This document shows positions 1 through 5,907 of a stretch of DNA of 6,576 nucleotides, piece by piece. The notes below the pieces were generated by a model. It was not told the origin of the DNA. It did no database searches and saw only the letters and a list, made by a program, of their open reading frames with translations. The position numbers and the translations under genes are program-made. Within the stretch, counting starts at the first letter, position 1. Each line of letters begins with the position of its first letter. This DNA comes from Gammaproteobacteria bacterium (GTDB taxonomy: Bacteria; Pseudomonadota; Gammaproteobacteria; Xanthomonadales; Wenzhouxiangellaceae), in contig PWWM01000244.1 of NCBI GenBank assembly GCA_003561495.1, positions 1-6,576 on the forward strand, read 5' to 3'.

Positions 1-351
1 GAGATCGCCCGCCGCATCGAGGCAACCCTGCGCCGCGAAGACCGGGCGGCCCGATGGGGCGGGGAAGAATTTCTGATCCTGTTGCCTGAAACCAATATGG
101 CCCAGGCCAGGATTGTCGCCGAGAAAATCCGTCACGCCATCGACGAGGCGCCGATCACCTGCGATAAGGTTCGGATCGGCATGACCATCAGTCTGGGCAT
201 CGCGGACTGGCATGAAGACGCCAGTACCGATGAACTCATCCAGCGTGCCGATCTGGCGCTTTACCAGGCCAAGTCCGAGGGACGCAACCGAGTGTGCGTG
301 AATTCAGCGGCAATACCCAGGACAGACAACAAGCCACTACAGATCGCCTGA
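1..351 (+). CDS. Diguanylate cyclase, C-terminal end of GGDEF domain (5' truncated)
   Basis: The window opens inside this gene; 116 residues of the C-terminus are visible in frame 1. The domain makes the second messenger c-di-GMP from two GTP. The signature loop is present as RWGGEEF (window residues 18-24), an accepted active variant of GGDEF. An RxxD motif (RRED, residues 11-14) lies exactly five residues before it, the position of the allosteric product-inhibition site (I-site), so the enzyme is probably active and feedback-inhibited. The TISLGIA strand (62-68) and the closing helix ADLALYQAKSEGRNRV (83-98) complete the fold. A tail of about 18 residues follows. The sensory N-terminal part lies outside the window, so the input signal cannot be named. 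A 62-bp gap separates it from the next gene, and I see no convincing terminator or promoter there. Confidence 0.95.
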   Translation, partial: EIARRIEATLRREDRAARWGGEEFLILLPETNMAQARIVAEKIRHAIDEAPITCDKVRIGMTISLGIADWHEDASTDELIQRADLALYQAKSEGRNRVCVNSAAIPRTDNKPLQIA

Positions 352-413
352 TGTCTTACCATTGAGCCGGCAAGGCTACCGATACCAATGATGGGAACAC
401 AGGCTGAATCCGG

Positions 414-1919
414 ATGAAACTGTTTCATCAATTCCTCGATACGCTGGTTCATTCCATCCGCAATCTGCTGCCCATCATCATCGTGGTGGGGGTATTTCAG
501 TTCCTGGTACTGCAACAGGTGCCCGACGGCCTGACTTCCATGATGATCGGACTGGGCATCGTGGTGCTCGGAGTGGCACTGTTTTTGCAGGGTCTGGAGA
601 TGGGGGTGTTCCCGATCGGCAAAAGCCTGTCGGATGAATTCGCGGCCAAGGGTTCGCTGCCGTGGCTGATGATTTTCGGTTTTTTCATGGGGTTTTCGGC
701 GGTCATCGCCGAACCGGCGCTGATCGCCGTGGCCGAGCAGGCCGAAATCATCAGCGAGGGACGTATCAATCCGCTGGTTCTGCGCCTGCTGGTGGCCAGT
801 TCAGTCGGCGCAGTCATCTCGGTCGGAGTTCTGCGCATCATTCTGGGTCTGCCGCTGCACTGGATGATGATCGGCGGTTACCTGACCGTGGTCGTGGTGA
901 CTTTCTTCGCCCCGGAAGAAATCGTCGGCCTGGCCTATGATTCCGGTGGCGTGACCACCAACATTGTCACGGTGCCGCTGATCGCCGCCCTGGGGCTGGG
1001 ACTGGCCGCCTCCATTCGCGGCCGCAATCCATTGACAGACGGCTTCGGGCTGGTCGCACTGGCCGTGATGGTGCCGATGATTACCGTACAGCTCTACGGG
1101 GTGATCGTCTTTACCCTGGGCGATGCCGACACGGCCGGCAGCGCTTCCGAGGTGGTCCAGGCCATGGAAGAGCATGCTGATACCGCCGCACCCGCCTCGG
1201 TCAGGGGGCTTTTCATGGACCTGGCCACCATGGTGCGCGACGTACTGCCCATTATCCTGGTCGTGCTGATCTTTCAGTTCGCCGTCATTCGCAAACGCAT
1301 CCCTCACCTGGCCATGGTCAGTTTCGGCTTCGTGCTGGTCATCATCGGCCTGTATGCCTTCGTGGTCGGGCTCAAGCTGGGCCTGTTTCCGATTGGCGAG
1401 CGAATGGCCGAGCAATTGATCGCTCATGACCGCATCGTGTTCGTCTACCTGTTCGCTTTTGCGATCGGATTCGCCACCACCATGGCCGAACCGGCGCTGA
1501 TCGCAGTCGGCAAGAAAGCCGAGGAGGCTGCCAAGGGCAAGATCCGGGGCAATGCCATTCGCATCATCGTGGCGCTGGGAGTGGCCATCGGCATCACCAT
1601 CGGCGTTCATCGCATCATTGCCGGGGATTCGATCCACATGTACATCATCGCCGGCTATTCGGTCGTCATTCTGCTGACCTGGCTGTCGCCACGCTACATC
1701 ATCGCGCTGGCCTACGATCTGGGCGGAGTGACCACCTCGGAGGTTACGGTGCCGCTGATCACCGCGCTGGGCATTGGCCTGGCCACCCATATCGAAGGGC
1801 GTAACATCATGATCGACGGCTTCGGCCTGATCGCATTCGCCTCCATTTTTCCCATCATCACCGTTATGCTGTACGCCATTGTGGCGGAACAGTTCGCCAA
1901 GAGAGGTAAATCGTCATGA
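414..1919 (+). CDS. DUF1538 family integral membrane protein, two fused repeats; putative cation transporter
   Basis: A very hydrophobic 501-residue protein made of two homologous halves, roughly residues 1-235 and 265-495, joined by an acidic, Ala-rich soluble linker (about 236-262). Paired motifs occur at a constant 259-residue offset: FPIG 66/325, AEPALIAV 99/358, AYDxGGVTT 174/433, VTVPLI 185/444, GRN 203/462 and DGFGL 209/468. This matches the DUF1538 family (PF07556) in its two-domain form. Each half has several membrane spans, so an inverted- or parallel-repeat transporter is likely. I recall, but cannot verify here, that DUF1538 proteins from Halomonas (UmpAB) were reported as monovalent cation/proton antiporters; the substrate in this organism is inference. 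The ATG at 414 is chosen because it aligns with the start of repeat two; the Shine-Dalgarno is weak. It overlaps the PII-like gene by 4 nt (ATGA), implying translational coupling. Confidence 0.88.
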   Translation: MKLFHQFLDTLVHSIRNLLPIIIVVGVFQFLVLQQVPDGLTSMMIGLGIVVLGVALFLQGLEMGVFPIGKSLSDEFAAKGSLPWLMIFGFFMGFSAVIAEPALIAVAEQAEIISEGRINPLVLRLLVASSVGAVISVGVLRIILGLPLHWMMIGGYLTVVVVTFFAPEEIVGLAYDSGGVTTNIVTVPLIAALGLGLAASIRGRNPLTDGFGLVALAVMVPMITVQLYGVIVFTLGDADTAGSASEVVQAMEEHADTAAPASVRGLFMDLATMVRDVLPIILVVLIFQFAVIRKRIPHLAMVSFGFVLVIIGLYAFVVGLKLGLFPIGERMAEQLIAHDRIVFVYLFAFAIGFATTMAEPALIAVGKKAEEAAKGKIRGNAIRIIVALGVAIGITIGVHRIIAGDSIHMYIIAGYSVVILLTWLSPRYIIALAYDLGGVTTSEVTVPLITALGIGLATHIEGRNIMIDGFGLIAFASIFPIITVMLYAIVAEQFAKRGKSS

Positions 1920-2263
1920 AATTTTCCGTTCTGGTCACCATTCTCGCCGAAGAGATGGAAGATGAGGCTGTCGACATTGCCCGCGAGGCCGGCGCTGGCG
2001 CCGTGACCCTGCTCAGCGCCCGCGGCATCACCGGCGACGAAAAAAAGACCTTCTTCGGCCTGACCTATGAAGGCGCCCAGTCAGTACTGATGTTCGTGCT
2101 GGAGAAAAAGCTCTCGCTGCAAGTGCTCAAGTGCCTGACCAAAAAGCTTGATCTGGACAATGATCCACGCGGCATTGCCTTTACCATTCCCCTGGAGCAC
2201 CTGGGCGGCATCGATACCCGCGAACTGTCCCAATTCACCCAGAAAATCGAAGACGAGATCTGA
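1916..2263 (+). CDS. PII-like signalling protein (GlnB/GlnK fold, non-canonical)
   Basis: A 115-residue soluble protein with PII-family layout: a first strand (residues 2-9), helix one (12-25), the AGAGAVTLLSARG segment (25-37) matching the strand before the T-loop, a T-loop region (about 36-54), strand SVLMFVLEKK (56-65), helix two (about 67-79) and a final strand GIAFTIPLEHLGGI (86-99). PII proteins are trimers that bind ATP/ADP and 2-oxoglutarate and control partners through the T-loop. Here the T-loop is short and does not match the YRGAEY sequence around the uridylylated tyrosine. The B-loop TGKIGDGK is replaced by DNDPRG. This is therefore a PII-like sensor rather than GlnB/GlnK, and its ligand is unknown. 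A good Shine-Dalgarno (AGAGG, about 9 nt upstream) precedes the ATG, which overlaps the transporter stop. The probable job is gating the upstream DUF1538 transporter, as GlnK does for AmtB (inference). Confidence 0.87.
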   Translation: MKFSVLVTILAEEMEDEAVDIAREAGAGAVTLLSARGITGDEKKTFFGLTYEGAQSVLMFVLEKKLSLQVLKCLTKKLDLDNDPRGIAFTIPLEHLGGIDTRELSQFTQKIEDEI

Positions 2264-2265
2264 CC

Positions 2266-2676
2266 ATGAGCAATGAACAATCCCGCAAGCTGGTCGAAGA
2301 CCTCATGAAATCCGAGGTCATGACCATCGAACCCCTGGCCACGCTGCGCGATGCCATGAAAAAGATGCGCGAAAACTCGGTCAAATCGCTGGTCGTCGAA
2401 AAGCGCACCGACAGCGATGCCTTCGGCATACTGACCTACACCACCATTCTTCGCACCATCATTGCCGAAGACGGCGATGTCGACCTGGTCAATGTCTACG
2501 ACATCGCCACCAAGCCGGCCCTGGCGGTGCCACGTCAACTCGAAGTTCGCCATGCCGTCTCGCTGATGATCAACTCCGGCATCAAGCGCCTGATCGTCTC
2601 CAGTAACAATGAGCTCGAGGGCATTCTGACCATGAACGACATCGTCGGGGCGATCCTGGAAAAGCTCGACGACTGA
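2266..2676 (+). CDS. CBS-domain pair protein (Bateman module)
   Basis: A stand-alone 136-residue protein consisting of two CBS domains. CBS1 covers about residues 10-66 (VEDLMKSEVMTIEPLATLRDA, ending GILTYTTIL) and CBS2 about 75-131 (VNVYDIATKPALAVPRQLEV, ending GILTMNDIVGAIL). Such pairs bind adenine nucleotides (AMP, ADP, ATP, sometimes S-adenosylmethionine or c-di-AMP) and act as regulatory subunits of transporters and enzymes. The GILTMND segment of CBS2 retains the Thr-x-x-Asp-type phosphate-binding signature; the CBS1 counterpart has Thr where Asp is usual, so CBS2 may be the main ligand site. No catalytic or DNA-binding domain is attached. The ATG lies 2 nt after the PII-like stop, so the three genes at 414-2676 form one operon, probably one transporter with two nucleotide-type sensors (inference). 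Confidence 0.92.
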   Translation: MSNEQSRKLVEDLMKSEVMTIEPLATLRDAMKKMRENSVKSLVVEKRTDSDAFGILTYTTILRTIIAEDGDVDLVNVYDIATKPALAVPRQLEVRHAVSLMINSGIKRLIVSSNNELEGILTMNDIVGAILEKLDD

Positions 2677-2695
2677 CTTGCAAACCGGCGACTTG

Positions 2696-3652
2696 ATGGA
2701 TGATCTCCGGCACGCCCTGGTCGTCGATTACGATCCGGCCACGGCCAGATCGGCACTAAAAGCTCACACCCGGCACCTGAACCAGCACGGGGACTCGCTG
2801 CGCTGGCAAGCCGTAGTAGACCATCTGCCCCTCGTCCAGCAACAGTGGCGCATGGTCGATGGCTGGCTGGAGGCCGGGAGCGAATACGAAGATCCCGAGA
2901 CACTGGCCGAATCTCTCAGGGAACTCATTCCCTGGCGCAAGGGCCCTGTCAAACTGGGCGGTGTGGCCATCGACACCGAGTGGCGCTCGGATCTCAAATG
3001 GAGCCGACTGGCCGACCCGATCGATCTGCGCGACAAGCGCATCCTCGATGTGGGCGCCGGCAACGGCTACTTCGGCTGGTGCATGCTTTCAGCCGGCGCT
3101 CGACGCGTCATCGCCTGCGATCCCACCCCGTTGTTCGTGATGCAGCACCAGGCCATCCGCCACTTCACCGGTCCGGCCGAAAATCACCTGCTGGCCCTGC
3201 GCCTGGAAGACATGCCGGTCGAAATCGGCGAATTCGACACGGTGTTCTCCATGGGCGTGCTGTACCATCGCCGTAACCATCTTGCCCACCTGATCGACCT
3301 GGCCCGGCGTCTGGCCCCCGGGGGCGAATTGGTCCTGGAAACACTGATCATACCGGGCGAGGATCGAAATGTTCTGGTTCCCGAGGGTCGCTACGCCAAC
3401 ATGCGCAATGTCCATGCCCTGCCGACCGTCTCCGAACTGGAAGACTGGCTGGAACAGGCCGGATACGCCAACATCCGCTGCATCGACATCACCCCCACCA
3501 CCCGTCAGGAACAACGACAGACCGAATGGATGCCCTTCCACTCCCTGGCCGAAGCCCTGGACCCCGACGAACCCGACAAGACGCGCGAGGGCCACCCCAG
3601 GCCGCGCCGCACCATCATGCTGGCTGAAAAATCCTCAGCCTTGTTATCCTGA
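2696..3652 (+). CDS. cmoB: tRNA U34 carboxymethyltransferase CmoB
   Basis: 318 residues from the ATG at 2696, against about 323 in E. coli CmoB, with the family's hallmark blocks in order: PWRKGP (79-84), IDTEWRSDLKW (92-102), SAM-binding motif ILDVGAGNGY (116-125), FDTVFSMGVLYHRR (180-193), LVPEGRYANMRNV (227-239) and TEWM (276-279). CmoB transfers a carboxymethyl group from carboxy-S-adenosylmethionine to 5-hydroxyuridine at the wobble position of tRNA, giving cmo5U, which widens codon reading. An in-frame TTG at 2678 would add six residues, but the ATG is preferred because the E. coli protein starts near there; neither start has a convincing Shine-Dalgarno. The usual partner cmoA, which makes the cofactor, is not in this window. 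The gene starts 19 bp after the CBS gene and may be co-transcribed, though its housekeeping role looks unrelated to that module. Confidence 0.96.
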   Translation: MDDLRHALVVDYDPATARSALKAHTRHLNQHGDSLRWQAVVDHLPLVQQQWRMVDGWLEAGSEYEDPETLAESLRELIPWRKGPVKLGGVAIDTEWRSDLKWSRLADPIDLRDKRILDVGAGNGYFGWCMLSAGARRVIACDPTPLFVMQHQAIRHFTGPAENHLLALRLEDMPVEIGEFDTVFSMGVLYHRRNHLAHLIDLARRLAPGGELVLETLIIPGEDRNVLVPEGRYANMRNVHALPTVSELEDWLEQAGYANIRCIDITPTTRQEQRQTEWMPFHSLAEALDPDEPDKTREGHPRPRRTIMLAEKSSALLS

Positions 3653-3683
3653 TACCCGACAGAACATAAACGGAGCCGTCTTC

Positions 3684-4064
3684 ATGCAGACCTCGCTGTT
3701 GGTCATTGATGATTTTCTCGACAATCCGCTGGAGCTTCGCCAGGCAGCGCTCAGCCTGGCCGAGCACTGTCACGGCGGCACTGACTTCTTCCGTCACAAG
3801 CCGACCAACATGGATCGCGCCCCGGTCTTCCCCGAGGATCGCGAGCGCCTGGGAATGAAGTCTTTCGACGACGTGGTCGAGCAGATCATCAAGCCGCACT
3901 CCAAGGACCGCAGCCAGTGGGAACACATCATGCGGGTACCCATGCGCTTCAATCGACTGGTCCTGTTCAGGCCGTGCCTGTGGCACACCTCCGGACCCGG
4001 CTTCGGCACTTCAAAAAAGGACGGCCGCCTGATCCAGATGATGTTCTTCGCCAACGCCACGTAA
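3684..4064 (+). CDS. DUF6445-like protein, apparently missing its middle segment
   Basis: A 126-residue ORF from an ATG with a good Shine-Dalgarno (CGGAG, 9 nt upstream), 31 bp after cmoB. The N-terminus LLVIDDFLDNPLELRQAAL (5-23) is the family opening, and from residue 29 the sequence resembles the C-terminal half of DUF6445 proteins: CHGGTDFFRHK (29-39), FNRLVLFRPCLWHTSGPGFG (89-108) and GRLIQMMFF (114-122). These proteins resemble 2-oxoglutarate/Fe(II) dioxygenases; H101 and R115 would be the distal metal ligand and the 2-oxoglutarate arginine. From memory the family is about 200-240 residues, and the stretch bearing the first HxD metal motif should lie between residues 24 and 29, where nothing is left. 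The likely cause is an in-frame internal deletion of tens of codons near 3753-3770, leaving an inactive or altered product. Family assignment is from memory of motifs, with moderate confidence. Confidence 0.68.
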   Translation: MQTSLLVIDDFLDNPLELRQAALSLAEHCHGGTDFFRHKPTNMDRAPVFPEDRERLGMKSFDDVVEQIIKPHSKDRSQWEHIMRVPMRFNRLVLFRPCLWHTSGPGFGTSKKDGRLIQMMFFANAT

Positions 4065-4078
4065 TCGGCAAACCGATT
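4063..4078. other. Small perfect hairpin at the convergent gene ends
   Basis: AATCGG-CAAA-CCGATT forms a 6-bp stem with a 4-nt loop, overlapping the stop codon of the DUF6445-like gene and lying before the end of the convergent methyltransferase remnant. No T-run follows on either strand, so it is at best a weak transcription end or RNA 3'-end stabiliser. It could be chance. Confidence 0.3.
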
Positions 4079-4093
4079 TAGCGCGCCATAACC

Positions 4094-4275
4094 TCAATCT
4101 CCACGGCTCAAGACCGTAAACACCGCCATCTGGGTCGGTGGCGCCAGATCCGGATCGCGCAGCTCATCCGGGTCCAGACCGAGCCACAACCCAGATCCAT
4201 GAGCCGTTGTGCGCCACCGGCTGCAAGCGCTTCGACCACCTGGATCAGGCGCTGCTCGTGCAACGCGGTCAGCAT
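4094..4275 (-). pseudogene. Remnant of a class I SAM-dependent methyltransferase, core deleted and frameshifted
   Basis: Reading the minus strand from the ATG at 4275 gives an amphipathic helix LHEQRLIQVVEALAAGGAQR followed by LMDLGCGS, the glycine-rich SAM-binding motif I with its preceding helix, as at the start of small Hen1-like methyltransferases. The sequence then leaves frame. From about 4180, in another frame, it reads GLDPDELRDPDLAPPTQMAV and then FTVLSRGD before a TGA at 4096-4094. The PPTQMAVF segment looks like the C-terminus of the same kind of methyltransferase, recalled from memory. Everything between motif I and the C-terminal tail, normally well over 100 residues, is absent, and the two ends are in different frames. 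The first frame on its own would run to 4108 (55 residues), ending in a nonsense-looking tail. No Shine-Dalgarno is evident. It lies 40 bp downstream of the NSS transporter stop, in the same direction. Nothing else is visible in 4065-4315. Confidence 0.55.
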
Positions 4276-4315
4276 GGTCACATCAATGGTTCAACGGTGG
4301 CCATCAGGGCTACAT

Positions 4316-5680
4316 TCAAAGAATTCCGAGCAGACTGGCCAGAACAACAAGGATGAGCGCCGGAGTCACGATGCGGGTCAGCCAGAGCCAGGCATTGAAG
4401 GCCCAGTCCGGCATTTTCTCATCCAGCTCCTCGCGGGTGATCTTCTTCGAAAGCACCCAGCCGGCAAACAGCGCAGTCAGCAGGCCACCGATCGGCAGCA
4501 TGACATCAGCGGCCACGTAATCCAGGGCATCCATGATGGACTTGCCGCCGATCGAGACTTCGGACCAGATGTTGAACGAGAACACGGTGGCCAGGCCCAG
4601 CATCCAGGCAAATGCCGCCACGCACAGAGCCGCGGCCTTGCGCGACAGGTCGGTGGCTTCAACCAGGTAGGCCGTGGCCGGCTCCATCAGCGATATCGCG
4701 CTGGTCCATGCGGCCACTGACAGCAGCAGGAAGAACGCCATGCCGTAGGCGATTCCGAACGGCATTTCACTAAAGGCCAGTGGCAGCGAGGTAAAGATCA
4801 GCCCGGCGCCGCCGCTGCCCGGGTCAATACCGAAAGAAATCACGATCGGGAAGATCGCCAGACCGGCAATCAGTGCCACCACGGTGTCGGAGATGGCCAC
4901 CGTGGTGCCGACCTTGGGAATGTTCACATCCGATGGCAGGTAGGCGCCGTAAGTCATGATGGCGCACATGCCCAGGCTCAGGGTGAAAAATGCCTGGCCC
5001 ATGGCGGTCACGATCATCGGTCCGGACACTTGGGACCAGTCCGGTCGAAACAGGAATCCGACCGCTTCCTGGAAACTGCCGGTATTCATGCCGTATCCGA
5101 GCAGAATCAGCAACAGAACAAAAAGCAACGGCATCAGAATGGTGACGGCGCGCTCCAGTCCCTTCTCGACACCAAAGGCCACCACACCAACCGTCATCAG
5201 CATGAACAAGCCGTGCCAGAAGGTCAGTTCACCGGCACTGGCCAGCAGGTTCTCGAAAGTTTCACCCGGGTCGGTGATCGGCGCGCCCATGCCGACCAAT
5301 TCCTTGAGGTAGGCAAAACCGTAGTGCAAGGTCCAGCCCGCGACCACCGAGTAAAAGGAAAGAATGATGAAGCCGGCAATCACGCCAAGAAATCCAAGAC
5401 CCATCCAGGCCCGAGTGGCCTTGGCGTCATCGGACAGTTCGCGGATGGAATTGATCGGGCTCATGCGTCCGCGTCGGCCGATAACGATCTCGGAAAACAT
5501 GATCGGCAGTCCGACAGCCAGAATACACAGCAGGTAAATCAGTACAAACGCCCCTCCACCATTTTCGGAGGTAATGTAGGGAAAGCGCCAGATATTGCCC
5601 AGTCCGACGGCCGAGCCGGTGGCGGCCAGGATGAAAGCGAGGCGGGATGACCACATCCCGTGAATCGAGCTGGTTTGCAT
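4316..5680 (-). CDS. Na+-dependent amino-acid transporter, NSS (SLC6/LeuT-fold) family
   Basis: A 454-residue inner-membrane symporter that takes up an amino acid or related amine using the Na+ gradient. The TM1 signature TGSAVGLGNIWRFPY (21-35) contains the unwound substrate and Na+ site, with A24 and N29 matching LeuT A22 and N27. The TM6 signature FTLSLGMCAIMTYGAYL (232-248) is also clear. The chain ends after an eleventh helix (WLTRIVTPALILVVLASLLG), the 11-TM form of bacterial MhsT/Tyt1 rather than the 12-TM LeuT form. In TM7, D265 aligns by eye with LeuT N286, an acidic residue as in MhsT-type chloride-independent carriers. The substrate cannot be told from sequence; aromatic or hydrophobic amino acids are typical of relatives. 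The ATG at 5680 is supported by AGGA seven nt upstream. The gene appears monocistronic, with its own candidate promoter. Confidence 0.95.
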   Translation of the reverse strand: MQTSSIHGMWSSRLAFILAATGSAVGLGNIWRFPYITSENGGGAFVLIYLLCILAVGLPIMFSEIVIGRRGRMSPINSIRELSDDAKATRAWMGLGFLGVIAGFIILSFYSVVAGWTLHYGFAYLKELVGMGAPITDPGETFENLLASAGELTFWHGLFMLMTVGVVAFGVEKGLERAVTILMPLLFVLLLILLGYGMNTGSFQEAVGFLFRPDWSQVSGPMIVTAMGQAFFTLSLGMCAIMTYGAYLPSDVNIPKVGTTVAISDTVVALIAGLAIFPIVISFGIDPGSGGAGLIFTSLPLAFSEMPFGIAYGMAFFLLLSVAAWTSAISLMEPATAYLVEATDLSRKAAALCVAAFAWMLGLATVFSFNIWSEVSIGGKSIMDALDYVAADVMLPIGGLLTALFAGWVLSKKITREELDEKMPDWAFNAWLWLTRIVTPALILVVLASLLGIL

Positions 5681-5714
5681 GGATTAGTCCTGTCCCCGGT
5701 TTTTGGGTGAATGA

Positions 5715-5742
5715 TTGTTATCAGGCGCACATTTTGCGCCAA
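5715..5742 (-). promoter_or_regulatory. Candidate promoter of the NSS transporter
   Basis: On the minus strand TTGGCG (5742-5737) and TAACAA (5720-5715) are separated by 16 nt, about 35 bp upstream of the transporter ATG. Both hexamers are imperfect matches to the sigma-70 consensus. The spacer is occupied by a GGCGCA/TGCGCC dyad, which could be an operator. This is a weak prediction. Confidence 0.3.
5724..5740. promoter_or_regulatory. Perfect 6-bp dyad GGCGCA-N5-TGCGCC upstream of the transporter
   Basis: A perfect inverted repeat with a 5-nt loop sits in the 5' region of the NSS gene, centred about 50 bp upstream of the start codon, between the putative -35 and -10 hexamers. It could be a repressor operator or an RNA hairpin in the leader. 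There is no T-run next to it, so it is not a terminator. No regulator is recognised. Confidence 0.35.
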
Positions 5743-5788
5743 CATCGTTTCCGGTTCAAATCCCGTTTCCGAGCCTGCTGTCGTGAAG

Positions 5789-5890
5789 AAAAAACCTCAC
5801 TCGCGCAGAGACGCAGAGACGCAGAGAAAAATGATTTAAAGAAAAGTTAAAGCATGCCTTTTACCCTGCGTCTCTGCGTCTCCGCGCGAG
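5789..5890 (-). terminator. Possible terminator after the MerC-like gene, formed by the inverted repeat
   Basis: Transcripts reading leftward from the MerC-like gene would fold the repeat arms into a 25-bp stem, because the one DNA mismatch becomes a G-U pair in this orientation. The stem is followed after 5 nt (UGAGG) by six U. The long loop and the small offset before the U-run make it unlike a classic intrinsic terminator, but it would probably insulate the transporter from zinc-controlled transcription. A T6 also follows the stem on the plus strand, so it could act both ways. Confidence 0.4.
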
Positions 5891-5900
5891 GAAATTTTTT
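5789..5900. repeat. Large inverted repeat built from CGCAGAGA units, A6/T6 bordered
   Basis: The arms 5800-5824 and 5866-5890 are complementary over 25 positions with a single A/C mismatch (5807/5883), around a 41-nt A/T-rich loop (5825-5865). The left arm contains three perfect head-to-tail copies of the 8-mer CGCAGAGA (5804-5827); the right arm holds its complement TCTCTGCG (5871-5878) plus diverged neighbours. Beyond the arms, CCTC (5795-5798) faces GAGG (5888-5891), then A6 (5789-5794) on the left and T6 (5895-5900) on the right, so the whole element is symmetrical. It fills most of the 227-bp gap between the MerC-like gene and the transporter; the rest of that gap carries no gene I can support. 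Similar acgcagagacgcagag palindromes are, as I recall, dispersed in many environmental bacterial genomes, which suggests a mobile or REP/MITE-like intergenic element. Confidence 0.9.
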
Positions 5901-5907
5901 GCACGGC

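Noticed and set aside
352..413. Terminator or promoter between the GGDEF gene and the DUF1538 gene
   Set aside because: Only a 4-bp dyad (AGCC/GGCT) without a T-run and no credible -35/-10 pair could be found, so nothing is claimed.
801..1790. Long open frame of 329 codons on the minus strand inside the DUF1538 gene
   Set aside because: Its translation is rich in Gly, Asp, His and Gln without any domain pattern, as expected opposite a GC-rich membrane gene; the plus-strand protein has clear repeats and family motifs.
2678..2695. TTG start for cmoB
   Set aside because: It would add six residues not expected from E. coli CmoB; the ATG at 2696 fits the family length better, though neither start has a clear ribosome binding site.
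3369..3683. N-terminal extension of the DUF6445-like frame into cmoB
   Set aside because: The extension is out of frame with cmoB, Pro/Thr/Ser-rich and unlike any family; the ATG at 3684 has a good Shine-Dalgarno and begins the recognisable domain.
4138..4720. Plus-strand open frames overlapping the methyltransferase remnant and the end of the transporter
   Set aside because: They are antisense to a transporter with clear family signatures, and their translations are Arg/Gln/Ser-rich low-information sequence.
5804..5827. Triple 8-bp repeat as a CRISPR array
   Set aside because: The units are directly adjacent with no spacers, far too short, and are part of an inverted repeat; no cas genes are present.
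5647..5850. Plus-strand open frame of 67 codons spanning the inverted repeat
   Set aside because: It starts inside the transporter gene antisense, reads through the repeat and has no ribosome binding site or recognisable protein feature.
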